NCBI RefSeq assembly: GCF_900115135.1
Contig: NZ_FOVK01000008.1
Span: 1-64,000, forward strand
Length of the DNA: 64,000 nt
Reading direction: 5' to 3'
Origin: Proteiniclasticum ruminis
Lineage (GTDB): Bacteria > Bacillota > Clostridia > Clostridiales > Clostridiaceae
This document shows, piece after piece, positions 54,468-62,445 of this stretch. The notes under the pieces were generated by a model. The model was not told the DNA's origin. It worked only from the letters and a program-made list of their open reading frames with translations, and did not search any database. The translations under genes and the position numbers were made by a program. Each line of letters opens with the position of its first letter. Positions within the stretch are counted from its first letter, which is position 1.

Positions 54468-54953
54468 ATGGAACTTTGGGACGCGTATGATCAGGATGGA
54501 AGAAGAGCGGATAGAGATCTCATCCGTGGGGAGCCCATTCCTTATGGGTTATATCATCTAGTATCCGAGATGCTTGTGAGGCATGTGGATGGAGACTATC
54601 TTCTCGTGCAGCGGGACTTTCAGAAGGAAGGATATCCCGGGTGGATGGAAGCGACGGCAGGGGGAAGTGCCCTAAAGGGAGAAACACCGGTGGAAGCAGC
54701 CAAGCGGGAGCTTCAAGAAGAAACTGGCCTAACAGGGATTTCATTTCAGGAAATTGGAAAGACATACACAGAGAATACGATATTTATTAGTTATCTGGTC
54801 ATTACAGATTGTGACAAGACCTCTGTAAAGCTTCAGGAAGGGGAGACTATTGGATACCAATGGTTAAGAGAAGAGGAGTTTCTCAGGTTTTTGAACTCTT
54901 CAGAAGCGATTCCGCCACAGAAGGAAAGATTGATAGAGTACCTTAATGTTTAA
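54468..54953 (+). CDS. Nudix hydrolase
   Basis: 161 residues. The Nudix box is complete: GSALKGETPVEAAKRELQEE followed by TGL (Gx5Ex7REUxEExGU). Residues before it (LWDAYDQDGRR, GLYHLVSEMLVRHVDGDYLL) are like isopentenyl-diphosphate-isomerase/YfcD-type Nudix proteins. The substrate is unknown. ATG 54468 suits GAGGTGA; GTG 54459 lies within the ribosome binding site. It may be the last gene of the PadR operon (20-base gap). Confidence 0.88.
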   Translation: MELWDAYDQDGRRADRDLIRGEPIPYGLYHLVSEMLVRHVDGDYLLVQRDFQKEGYPGWMEATAGGSALKGETPVEAAKRELQEETGLTGISFQEIGKTYTENTIFISYLVITDCDKTSVKLQEGETIGYQWLREEEFLRFLNSSEAIPPQKERLIEYLNV

Positions 54954-55261
54954 GCTGTGAAGGGTAAAATGATACAAAAAGGTAAGAAAGACCGAGCTCT
55001 CTTTGGTAAGGAGAGAGTACGGTCTTTCTTTGTTTTTATCTATATGAGTGCAGAGAACGTGTACTTGGACTAGAGTTCTATATACATCAGAAAACAAGAT
55101 CATTTCTCAAAAACTGCTTTCAGCTTCACCTCAAGGGATTCATGAGTGGAGTTAACTATTAGAAATGATTAAGTGGATGCGGTGAATGACAAGGCAATGT
55201 TTGACCATAAATCATTTTCAATCAGCAAATACTATGAGGCCAAACCAGAATCAATGGAAAA
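54954..55261. other. 308-base convergent intergenic region
   Basis: A strong terminator lies in the first 80 bases. Near its end is a short coding-like frame (55173-55265, 30 codons) with no ribosome binding site. Nothing else is evident. Confidence 0.6.
54984..55036 (+). terminator. Terminator after the Nudix gene
   Basis: A long stem (AAGAAAGACCG with CGGTCTTTCTT, inner CTCTCT with AGAGAG) and a T-rich tract. Confidence 0.92.
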
Positions 55262-55813
55262 TTAAGGATTCCCAGTATGATTTACAGAAAAACAGTAGAC
55301 TACCTTTAACATATAGAGTAAATAAATTAGGGTAAGGGGTAAGGGAAGGGCAATGTCACTTAAGATGAAGATGATAATAGCCATTGCACAAAGAGCTCCT
55401 GCTAACAAACGGTGGTAAACCTTCTCTCTTAGAATATTTATCAGAGATGCACTTGCAATGGTATACGACCAAATTATGAAAGCTATAAAAAAGTGACTTT
55501 GTAGAACTGCTGCTAAAATAAGTGGTTGAATGTGAACAGCAATGAAAATCCATCTGCTTTTAGGACGGTAGTTGTAATATTCATTGGTACCTGTACTGAG
55601 ATTGGCGACTACGCCTCCAGAGATATCAAAAAATAAAAGCCATAAGACTAAAGTTTGATACCATTTTAGCTGCAGCCAATAAGAAGAAGTGGATAAGAAG
55701 GTTAGTAGTGTTGCTGTTGCTGCAAAAACTACAATTATGATGAACTCGGTTCGTTGTTGTTGGATGCCAAACAGCTCATGAAGGAACTTTGGAATGCGTA
55801 TAGATGTTTTCAT
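55262..55813 (-). CDS. Multi-pass membrane protein of unknown function
   Basis: 183 residues with about six predicted membrane helices (from about residue 22 to 175). A conserved-looking loop FDISGGVVANLSTGTNEYYN lies between helices 2 and 3. I do not recognise the family. It lies downstream of the TetR regulator on the same strand with 164 bases between them and no convincing terminator, so it is likely the regulated partner. AAAGGAG precedes its start. Confidence 0.75.
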   Translation of the reverse strand: MKTSIRIPKFLHELFGIQQQRTEFIIIVVFAATATLLTFLSTSSYWLQLKWYQTLVLWLLFFDISGGVVANLSTGTNEYYNYRPKSRWIFIAVHIQPLILAAVLQSHFFIAFIIWSYTIASASLINILREKVYHRLLAGALCAMAIIIFILSDIALPLPLTLIYLLYMLKVVYCFSVNHTGNP

Positions 55814-55977
55814 GTTAAAGTACTCCTTTGGAACTAAAATAGCTTTTTTCCACCATACATTAATATGTGCTTAGCTGTATAGGGCTAATAGAGAGAAAAG
55901 GGTACTAATGCATTCTTGTTGTTTCTGTGTCATGTTACAAGCAACCATGCAAAGTGTATTGCTTCCTTTTGTAGCAA

Positions 55978-56604
55978 TTAGCCCTGCTGAACTGAAGAGC
56001 AGAAGTCTTTGTGATAAGGTTTCATGAGTATTCGTAGTTTATTTCTGACAGTGTTTTCAAATTCAACGAATGGTATAGTCTCATTAAAAATGTATAACAG
56101 ATATTCTGTAGCAACAGTTGAATAAAACACTTCTGCAAGCAACTGTGGGGTCATTTCACTTTGCTCAAAGGCTAATGAGACTTTCATATATTCTTCCGCT
56201 TTTTTTATATAGGACATGTCCAGAGCTAGCAGCTTATGGAGTAGCGTGTTGTTCTTCTTGGACAACTTCATAGCCGAAATCATGATGTCCATAACGAACT
56301 GTTTTGGGATGCGATTCAGATTTCTCAAGGGAATCATGAAAATATCTATGATTTTGTCTGAAGGATGAATAGACGATGGAGTCTCTGTGAAGTCGGACCG
56401 TGATGATAAGTCTTCAAAGACTGCCATTAAGATATCATCTTTTGTTGCAAAATAGTTGAAAACTGTCCCTTCAGCTATGTTACACCGCTGAGCTATTGTT
56501 TTTGTGTTTGTTTTAGCATAACCAAAATCATTAAAAAGCTTCATTGACTCTTTTATGATGGCAGCTCTGGTTTCCGATTTGTTTTCTGGAGTAATCCTTG
56601 CCAT
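55978..56604 (-). CDS. TetR-family transcriptional regulator
   Basis: 208 residues. The N-terminal helix-turn-helix is typical (AAIIKESMKLFNDFGYAKTN, TKTIAQRCNIAEGTVFNYFA). The C-terminal ligand domain is not assignable. A 20-base perfect palindrome sits on its promoter, so autorepression is likely. GAGGGAGAGG precedes the ATG. Confidence 0.93.
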   Translation of the reverse strand: MARITPENKSETRAAIIKESMKLFNDFGYAKTNTKTIAQRCNIAEGTVFNYFATKDDILMAVFEDLSSRSDFTETPSSIHPSDKIIDIFMIPLRNLNRIPKQFVMDIMISAMKLSKKNNTLLHKLLALDMSYIKKAEEYMKVSLAFEQSEMTPQLLAEVFYSTVATEYLLYIFNETIPFVEFENTVRNKLRILMKPYHKDFCSSVQQG

Positions 56605-56621
56605 AATTATACCTCTCCCTC

Positions 56622-56641
56622 AATATGAGTGCACTCATATT
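56622..56641. promoter_or_regulatory. TetR-type operator
   Basis: AATATGAGTG-CACTCATATT is a perfect 20-base palindrome. It covers part of the -10 and the start region of the tetR promoter. TGAGTG/CACTCA half-sites are common in TetR operators. Confidence 0.75.
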
Positions 56642-56667
56642 ATATCATGTCATGAAATGTGGGTAAA
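56639..56667 (-). promoter_or_regulatory. Promoter of the tetR gene
   Basis: On the minus strand, TTTACC and TATAAT are separated by 17 bases. The operator overlaps its downstream end. Confidence 0.75.
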
Positions 56668-56972
56668 CTCCTATTATTCACGGGGGCACAGTTCTGTTAT
56701 GCTGTTATATGCCATGATCCACTAGTGCTAGCATTTTTTTTGAGAAGTGATGGGGAAAGAAAGTTTAAAGAAAGAAGCCGGTTTTACTCTTATGACTAAA
56801 AATCTATTCAAGAATGGACTCTGTTTTTAATAGATACTGTATTATGGAGATTTATGTCACATCTGATGTACGCGAGGAACGTAAGGATGACAAGTGGCTC
56901 AGCGTAATACTGCAGAAGGATTAGAAGAAGTTTGAAGAAAGAGTAAGAATAACTTGTATAATAGCAGGATAG

Positions 56973-56994
56973 GAGCACCTTCGAGTGCTCTTTT
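56973..56994 (+). terminator. Small terminator-like hairpin
   Basis: GAGCAC pairs with GTGCTC around CTTCGA, followed by TTTT. No gene ends just upstream, so its role is unclear. It may have belonged to a lost gene. Confidence 0.3.
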
Positions 56995-57055
56995 ATAGTG
57001 CGTAAAGATGCTCTAACACCCATAACAGAGCATCGTAAACGACTTCAACAATTTA

Positions 57056-57084
57056 TTGACAGAAAATTCAATCATTGCTACAAT
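57056..57084 (+). promoter_or_regulatory. Promoter of eutBC
   Basis: TTGACA and TACAAT are separated by 17 bases. The predicted start is near 57091. Confidence 0.85.
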
Positions 57085-57090
57085 AGCGAC

Positions 57091-57194
57091 ATAACATAGA
57101 AAACTTGGCACGGAGATAGATGGTATATAGAAAATATGCTCATCTATTCGTAAGTTGTTCTTTTAAAGAGGTGTAAAGTCTTATTCTATGTTGT
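57091..57194 (+). promoter_or_regulatory. Nested RNA structure at the 5' end of the eutBC transcript
   Basis: An 11-base-pair closing stem joins 57091-57101 to 57184-57194. Inside it, AACTT (57102-57106) pairs with AAGTT (57152-57156). A hairpin follows: 57115-57122 with 57141-57148, extended by 57123-57128 with 57134-57139, loop AGAAA. It starts at the predicted transcription start. It does not show adenosylcobalamin riboswitch consensus. The structure is read from sequence; the function is unknown. Confidence 0.45.
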
Positions 57195-57226
57195 TTTCCG
57201 TTGTTTTGTACCAGGTGAATAATAAA

Positions 57227-57269
57227 GGCAGTCTAAAGAGTACGGGTGGGTATTCTTTACTATACTGCC
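57227..57269 (+). promoter_or_regulatory. Second leader hairpin of eutBC
   Basis: GGCAGT pairs with ACTGCC, and an inner stem AAAGAGTAC with GTATTCTTT has the loop GGGTGG. No T run follows, so it is not an intrinsic terminator. Confidence 0.45.
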
Positions 57270-57298
57270 GCCTCATGTGCAGGAGCTAAAGTACACGC

Positions 57299-57324
57299 TA
57301 ACCGGAAGGCCATGATTCCGGTTA
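57299..57324 (+). promoter_or_regulatory. Hairpin just before the eutB ribosome binding site
   Basis: TAACCGGAA pairs with TTCCGGTTA around an 8-base loop. It lies 9 bases before AAAGGAG (57334-57340), close enough to influence translation start. Confidence 0.5.
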
Positions 57325-57347
57325 AGTATCATGTAAAGGAGCGCAGC

Positions 57348-58712
57348 ATGAAACTCAAAACAATTGTCAACGGAAAAGTATACCAGTTTAAAGATGTGAA
57401 AGACGTGCTGGCCAAGGCTAATGAGCCCAAGGCCGGTGACAGGTTGCAGAAGATTGCAGCCAGTGATGAAACAGAAAGAGTAGCGGCCAAGGTCGTGCTG
57501 TCGGAGATGCTGGTGGAGGATCTTGTGGAGAATCCAACAGTGCCCTATGAAAAAGATGAAGTCACCAGAGTGAATCTGGATGGCATGAACAAAAAGACCT
57601 ATGAGAGAATCCGAAGAATGTCCATAGGAAACTTACGGGAACTCATTCTGGACCATAAGACCACCAACGATGATCTGAAGAGAATCTCCAGAGGCATCAG
57701 TGGAGAAGTGGCAGCAGGGGTAGCAAAGCTTATGAGTTCCATGGACCTGGTCTATGGTGCCAGCAAAATCCATAAAATCACCAGATGCAACACAGAGATC
57801 GGTCACCCGGGGACCCTGTCCTACCGCATTCAGGCCAACAGCACCACAGACAATCCGGAAACCATCATCTTAGGAGTGATGGAAGGGATTTCCTTCGGTT
57901 CTGGAGATGCCTGCATCGGGATCAATCCTGTGGAGGATAACTTTGAAAGCACCAACCGTATTGCACAGAAAGTCTTTGAGTTTGTGAAAAAATACGATGT
58001 GCCAACGCAGATTACAGTGCTGTCCCATATCACGACCCAGATGGATGCCATGAGAAGAGGCACACCTCTTTCCATGATCTTCCAGTCCATAGCAGGAACC
58101 GAGAAGACCAACGACAGCTTCGGTGTCACAAAAAAACTCATACAGGAAGCCTATCAGGTGGCTTTTGAGTTTGGCATCAGTTCCGGACCGAACCTTCTAT
58201 ATTTTGAAACCGGTCAAGGCTCAGAAGTGTCTGTGGATGCTGATGAAGGCGTTGATGAGATGACCTTGGAAGCCAGAACCTACGGCTTTGCCAGATATTT
58301 TGATCCATTCATGGTGAACAATGTCAGTGGATTCATTGGACCGGAGACCATCTATGATGGCAAGGAAATGATCCGGGCAAACCTGGAAGACCATTTCATG
58401 GGAAAACTCATGGGACTGCCCATGGGCATGGCCCCTTGCTTCACAAATCATACCCCAATCAATATGGACGATCAGCAGATCGGTACCATGCTTCTTACCA
58501 TGGCAGGTGCAAATTTCTTCATGGGTATACCCCATGGGGATGATGTCATGCTTGCCTATCAGGACACCAGTTTTCATGATGATGCCTGTCTTCGGGAGCT
58601 CATGGGGAAAAAACCCGCACCGGAGTTCCACAGATGGCTCATGAAAAAAGGACTCATGGATGAACTTGGAAAGCTTACTGCTTTGGCAGGCGACGCTTCC
58701 ATCTTCTTGTAG
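57348..58712 (+). CDS. eutB: Ethanolamine ammonia-lyase, large subunit
   Basis: 454 residues; active-site TIM-barrel subunit of the coenzyme-B12-dependent enzyme that turns ethanolamine into acetaldehyde and ammonia. Family stretches are GHPGTLSYRIQANSTTDNPE, GISFGSGDACIGINPVEDN, LYFETGQGSEVS and FMGIPHGDDVMLAYQDTSFH. The frame extends upstream to 57246, but AAAGGAG and the typical start MKLKTIVNGKVYQFKDV place it at 57348. No microcompartment genes or eutA reactivase gene are seen within the window. Confidence 0.96.
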   Translation: MKLKTIVNGKVYQFKDVKDVLAKANEPKAGDRLQKIAASDETERVAAKVVLSEMLVEDLVENPTVPYEKDEVTRVNLDGMNKKTYERIRRMSIGNLRELILDHKTTNDDLKRISRGISGEVAAGVAKLMSSMDLVYGASKIHKITRCNTEIGHPGTLSYRIQANSTTDNPETIILGVMEGISFGSGDACIGINPVEDNFESTNRIAQKVFEFVKKYDVPTQITVLSHITTQMDAMRRGTPLSMIFQSIAGTEKTNDSFGVTKKLIQEAYQVAFEFGISSGPNLLYFETGQGSEVSVDADEGVDEMTLEARTYGFARYFDPFMVNNVSGFIGPETIYDGKEMIRANLEDHFMGKLMGLPMGMAPCFTNHTPINMDDQQIGTMLLTMAGANFFMGIPHGDDVMLAYQDTSFHDDACLRELMGKKPAPEFHRWLMKKGLMDELGKLTALAGDASIFL

Positions 58713-58724
58713 GAGGCGATGAAC

Positions 58725-59639
58725 ATGAATGATGATCAGCTGAAAAGAATTGTTGAAGAAGTTTTGGAAACCATGAAGAAAAGTGAAGAAAGCCTCAGAA
58801 AGAGCACACCTCTGGAAGAAGAGCCAAAAGCTGTAGAATCAGGAAAAGCACCTCAAGGTACCGTGGTGGAAGACGATGTGATTCCGGATATCCTTCTGGA
58901 TGACTATACTTCCTATCTGGACTTTGAGAATCCTGTGAATGGGCCAGAGTTTTTAAGAATCAAAAAGAAGACCGATGCCAGAATGGGCCTTGGAAGATGC
59001 GGCCCTAGATATCGAACGAAAGCCTACTTAAGAATGCTCATGGACCATGCAGGGGCTTATGACGCTGCTTTATCAGAAGCACCGGAGGACATCGCCAAAG
59101 ACCTTCGGATGGTCATGGTAAAAACCCAGTGCCAAGATAAGGATGAATATCTGTCAAGACCGGACCTGGGCAGGATGTTTGATGAAGAGACGAAGAAGCA
59201 TATTTTAGAAAGCTGCATCAAAAATGCAGATGTGCAGATCATCCTCTCGGAAGGACTTTCCAGCACAGCCATGGAGAAAAACACTTCCAGCGTCTATCAG
59301 GCTCTTGTACAAGGGCTGAAGATCGAGGGACTGACAAGTGGCGCACCTTTATACGTGAAGTATGCAAGAGTCCCTGCCATGGATGTCATTACAGAGCTTC
59401 TCCAGCCGAAGGTAACCATCATGCTCATTGGAGAAAGGCCAGGTCTTTCGACCTTTGCCTCCATGAGTGCATATCTTTCCTATAAAGGGAAAGTAGGTAT
59501 GCCGGAGTCTCTTCGAAATGTCATCTCGAATATCCATGAGAATGGGATCAATCCTTCTGAGGCAGGAGCTCATCTGGCCAGCGTCGTAAAAAGAATGATG
59601 GAGCAGAAGATCTCAGGCACAGAGTTCAAGATGGTATAG
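58725..59639 (+). CDS. eutC: Ethanolamine ammonia-lyase, small subunit
   Basis: 304 residues. It completes the B12-binding interface with EutB. Conserved parts are KKKTDARMGLGRCGPRYRTK, FLRIKKKTDAR and IGERPGLSTFASMSAYLSY. The first about 60 residues are a low-complexity acidic extension. In EutC of other bacteria such a region affects solubility or compartment targeting; here it cannot target a shell encoded nearby. TAGGAGG spans the eutB stop. It favours ATG 58725 over ATG 58719 by spacing. Confidence 0.95.
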   Translation: MNDDQLKRIVEEVLETMKKSEESLRKSTPLEEEPKAVESGKAPQGTVVEDDVIPDILLDDYTSYLDFENPVNGPEFLRIKKKTDARMGLGRCGPRYRTKAYLRMLMDHAGAYDAALSEAPEDIAKDLRMVMVKTQCQDKDEYLSRPDLGRMFDEETKKHILESCIKNADVQIILSEGLSSTAMEKNTSSVYQALVQGLKIEGLTSGAPLYVKYARVPAMDVITELLQPKVTIMLIGERPGLSTFASMSAYLSYKGKVGMPESLRNVISNIHENGINPSEAGAHLASVVKRMMEQKISGTEFKMV

Positions 59640-59649
59640 TTTTTGATTT

Positions 59650-59685
59650 ACAGAGTCAGAGGAAAACTTCTGATTCTGTTTTTTT
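59650..59685 (+). terminator. Terminator of eutBC
   Basis: ACAGA-G-TCAGA pairs with TCTGA-T-TCTGT, followed by seven T. Confidence 0.9.
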
Positions 59686-59904
59686 GTGCAGCTGATTTTT
59701 TTAAGGTGAGTGGAAAAATCCGAACTGTGGTTTTCTCCCGTTCGTGTTTTTCTATCTGGGAGAAGGGAATCGATGCTTTTCGCAGGAAATTTGTCATTTT
59801 TCAAGAGAAATGAGGTTAAAAATTGCAGTTTTTTTGAAACATTTCTTGATTCCCGTCCCTTTCTCCTATAAACTATGAGTAGATGAATATGTAGTTGAAA
59901 AACT

Positions 59905-59954
59905 AAAATCACCGGGGGGAACGATTTAGTTCCTTTTGGTGATTTCTTTTTTTT
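59905..59954 (+). terminator. Orphan terminator, possible end of a small RNA or leader
   Basis: AAATCACC pairs with GGTGATTT, with inner GGAAC and GTTCC, followed by a T-rich run. It is 220 bases after the eutC terminator, with no gene in between. A weak promoter (TTGATT, 15 bases, TATAAA at 59846-59872) lies just upstream. Confidence 0.6.
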
Positions 59955-59987
59955 CAATTTCTTTCTGTCAGTTGAGTAAAAAACCTG

Positions 59988-59996
59988 TGATATAAT
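59988..59996 (+). promoter_or_regulatory. Extended -10 promoter of citX
   Basis: TGATATAAT is a perfect extended -10, 66 bases before the start codon. A TTGAGT lies upstream at a too-short 13 bases. Confidence 0.55.
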
Positions 59997-60062
59997 GAAG
60001 TAAACGGTTGTGTTTTTTTCTTGTGTCACGTTTCGCACTAAGAGGGCAAGGAGAGGAACCAT

Positions 60063-60632
60063 TTGGAGAAGCCAAGAACAAAAGAAATGCCTGCACTAAA
60101 GAGAATGACAAAAGAAGGATATGAGGAACTCGTACGATATCAGGAGAAGAAATGCACCATCATCGAAAACCTTCATAAGGTGCATATGTATCCTGTGCTG
60201 ACGGTCCGGGCAAACTATCCCGGCGTGGAGAAGAACAACGACATCACAAGACTCATTAATGCAGAAATCTCAAAAACCATTGGAGAAATTTTCAAAGAGA
60301 AGATACTCATCCATGAAGTCTATGAGACTCCAGAAGGACCCACCATGTTCTATGTGGTGAAAGGTGATGCCAGAACCTTGAAGGAGAATTCCATCTTCAT
60401 TGAACAGCAGCATGATCTGGGACGGTTTGTGGACATTGATGTTTATGATACCGATGAAGACTATGCGGTGGGGAGGATCGAACTTTCCTATGAACCGAGA
60501 AAGTGTTTTCTCTGTGACAGAGCGGCCAAGGTTTGTGCCAAAGAGAAGAGTCATCCGGTGGGAGAACTGGTGGCTTATATGGAAGAGATGGTTTCACAGT
60601 ATCTGGAAGACCACGATTTGACATTGAAGTAA
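60063..60632 (+). CDS. citX: CitX-type prosthetic-group transferase for citrate/citramalate lyase
   Basis: 189 residues, TTG start after AAGGAGAGG. CitX moves the 5'-phosphoribosyl-dephospho-CoA group onto the acyl carrier protein of citrate lyase; citramalate lyase uses the same group. Recognised parts are [11 protein letters not shown] and [19 protein letters not shown]. It stands alone: no lyase subunits, citC or citG are in the window. Because the methylaspartate pathway encoded 18-23 kb upstream ends with citramalate lyase, that enzyme is a plausible target. Confidence 0.88.
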   Translation: MEKPRTKEMPALKRMTKEGYEELVRYQEKKCTIIENLHKVHMYPVLTVRANYPGVEKNNDITRLINAEISKTIGEIFKEKILIHEVYETPEGPTMFYVVKGDARTLKENSIFIEQQHDLGRFVDIDVYDTDEDYAVGRIELSYEPRKCFLCDRAAKVCAKEKSHPVGELVAYMEEMVSQYLEDHDLTLK

Positions 60633-60678
60633 GAGAACCAAAAATCATATTGCAATACGAATATATTGGAGGGGTAAA

Positions 60679-62295
60679 ATGAAAATCGGAATACCGGCGT
60701 CAAGAGGCTATGCCATCGGACAAGCATTTATCAAGAAACATGTGGAGCTGAACATCACGGAGGAGAAGGTCCAGGATGTGGCCAAGGAGAAGGATCTTTT
60801 AAGAAAGGCCTGCGAAAAGTCCAAGGTCCAGCTGGAGAAAATCAAGAAGAAAGCACTGGATTCCATGGGAGAAGAAAAAGCCATGGTCTTTGATGCGCAT
60901 CTGATGCTTTTTGATGATCCTGAGTTTATCGGAGCCATCGAAGGAGAAATCGAGAACAACGGTCTTAATGCGCTGAAAGCAGCAAGTGATGTGAGCAGCA
61001 GCTATGTGGCGATCTTCGAATCCATGGAAGATGAGTATATGAGAGAACGTGCTGCGGACATCAAGGACGTGGCCAAGAGACTGATGAACAATCTTGCGGG
61101 CATTGAGGACAGCTTTGATATTGAAGAAACCAATACCATTGTCATTGCCCATGATCTGACACCTTCTGATACAGCGCAGCTGGATAAGGAAAAAGTCATT
61201 GCCTTCCTGACTAATATCGGTGGAAGAACCTCCCATAGCGCCATTATGGCGAGAACTCTCGAGATTCCTGCGGTGGTGGGTCTTCATGACATCACAGAAT
61301 CTGTTCAGAATGGGGATATCCTCATTGTGGATGGAATTGAAGGAAGAGTCATCATTGATCCGGACCATGAAACTGTAACAAAGTATGTGGCCCTTCAGGA
61401 AGCCTACAATCAGGAAAAGGAAGAACTGAAGAAGCTGGTGGACGTAAAGGCAAAGACCAAGTCCGGCAAGCGCATTGAAGTGGCAGGAAATATCGGAAAG
61501 CCTGAGGATGTCCATAAGGTTCTGGAAAATGGAGCGGACGGCATTGGTCTCTTCCGTACAGAGTTCCTCTATATGGATAGAGATGATATGCCAACAGAAG
61601 AAGAACAGTTTGGATCCTATAAGTATGTGCTGGAGAAGATGGAAGGAAAGCCTGTGGTCATCAGAACCCTGGACATTGGTGGAGACAAGCAGCTGCCTTA
61701 CCTGGCAATGCCTAATGAGATGAATCCATTCCTTGGTTACCGTGCCATCAGACTGTGTCTGGACCGTACAGATCTTTTCAAGATTCAGCTGAGAGCGCTT
61801 TTAAGAGCATCCGTTTATGGAAACCTCAAGGTGATGTTCCCTATGGTGTCTTCCTTAAGTGAGTTCCAGAAATCCAAGGAACTGGTGGAAGAATGCACTG
61901 TGGAGCTGAAGGCGGAAGGGCACGATGTTTCTGAATCCATCGAGTGGGGCATCATGGTGGAAATCCCAGCCGCTGCTGTCATGGCAGATGAACTGGCAAA
62001 GCATGTGGATTTCTTCTCCATCGGCACCAACGACCTGATTCAGTATACTTTAGCTGCGGACCGTATGAGTGAGAAGGTTTCTTACCTTTACGATCCAATG
62101 CATCCAGCGGTGCTGAGACTGATCAAGATGACCATTGATGGAGCTCATTCCCAGGGGAAATGGTGTGGTATGTGTGGAGAAATGGCAGGAGATGAGACTG
62201 CAATTCCAACACTTGTGGAGTATGGTCTGGATGAATTCTCCATGTCTGCTTCCTCCATCTTAAGAGCAAAGCAGGTTATACTAGAACAGGAATAA
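60679..62295 (+). CDS. ptsI: PTS phosphoenolpyruvate-protein phosphotransferase (enzyme I)
   Basis: 538 residues, slightly shorter than the usual about 570. It transfers phosphate from phosphoenolpyruvate to HPr. The phosphorylated His186 is in [12 protein letters not shown]. The PEP-binding half has [25 protein letters not shown] and [13 protein letters not shown], and Cys499 in [12 protein letters not shown] is the acid/base residue. No HPr gene is next to it. It follows citX by 46 bases and has its own GGAGGGG site. Confidence 0.95.
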   Translation: MKIGIPASRGYAIGQAFIKKHVELNITEEKVQDVAKEKDLLRKACEKSKVQLEKIKKKALDSMGEEKAMVFDAHLMLFDDPEFIGAIEGEIENNGLNALKAASDVSSSYVAIFESMEDEYMRERAADIKDVAKRLMNNLAGIEDSFDIEETNTIVIAHDLTPSDTAQLDKEKVIAFLTNIGGRTSHSAIMARTLEIPAVVGLHDITESVQNGDILIVDGIEGRVIIDPDHETVTKYVALQEAYNQEKEELKKLVDVKAKTKSGKRIEVAGNIGKPEDVHKVLENGADGIGLFRTEFLYMDRDDMPTEEEQFGSYKYVLEKMEGKPVVIRTLDIGGDKQLPYLAMPNEMNPFLGYRAIRLCLDRTDLFKIQLRALLRASVYGNLKVMFPMVSSLSEFQKSKELVEECTVELKAEGHDVSESIEWGIMVEIPAAAVMADELAKHVDFFSIGTNDLIQYTLAADRMSEKVSYLYDPMHPAVLRLIKMTIDGAHSQGKWCGMCGEMAGDETAIPTLVEYGLDEFSMSASSILRAKQVILEQE

Positions 62296-62323
62296 AAGCA
62301 AAAGAATCAATATCATAGACAGT

Positions 62324-62358
62324 AGAAGTCAGTATATCCGCTGGCTTCTTCTTTTTTT
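62324..62358 (+). terminator. Terminator of ptsI
   Basis: AGAAGTCAG pairs with CTGGCTTCT (one G-T), followed by TCTTTTTTT. Confidence 0.85.
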
Positions 62359-62445
62359 GTCTTTTCTGGCGGAAAATTATAGTGGAAAATCAATGAGATT
62401 TAGAAAAGAGAGGGCTATTCTTCGGGTATCGTAGAAAATCTGCGG

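Larger units (their letters stand above)
56605..57347. other. 743-base divergent intergenic region before eutB
   Basis: It contains the tetR promoter and operator (minus strand), two short coding-like frames (56844-56924 and 56965-57099) that may be remnants of a lost gene, a small hairpin at 56973, the eut promoter, and a structured leader of about 255 bases. No complete gene is seen. Confidence 0.7.
59640..60062. other. 423-base gap with two hairpin terminators and the citX promoter
   Basis: It holds the eutC terminator (59650), a possible short transcript ending in a second strong terminator (59905-59954), and an extended -10 promoter (59988) for citX. No coding frame is convincing. Confidence 0.7.

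Noticed and set aside
56715-56740. Cluster of ACTAGT, GCTAGC and GATC sites that looks like a cloning polylinker
   Set aside because: Only short palindromic words are shared with vectors; the surrounding sequence is ordinary chromosomal AT-rich DNA with no vector features.
56808-57023. 71-codon minus-strand frame between tetR and eutB
   Set aside because: No start signal, no recognisable motif, and it includes a hairpin. Kept only as part of the description of the gap.
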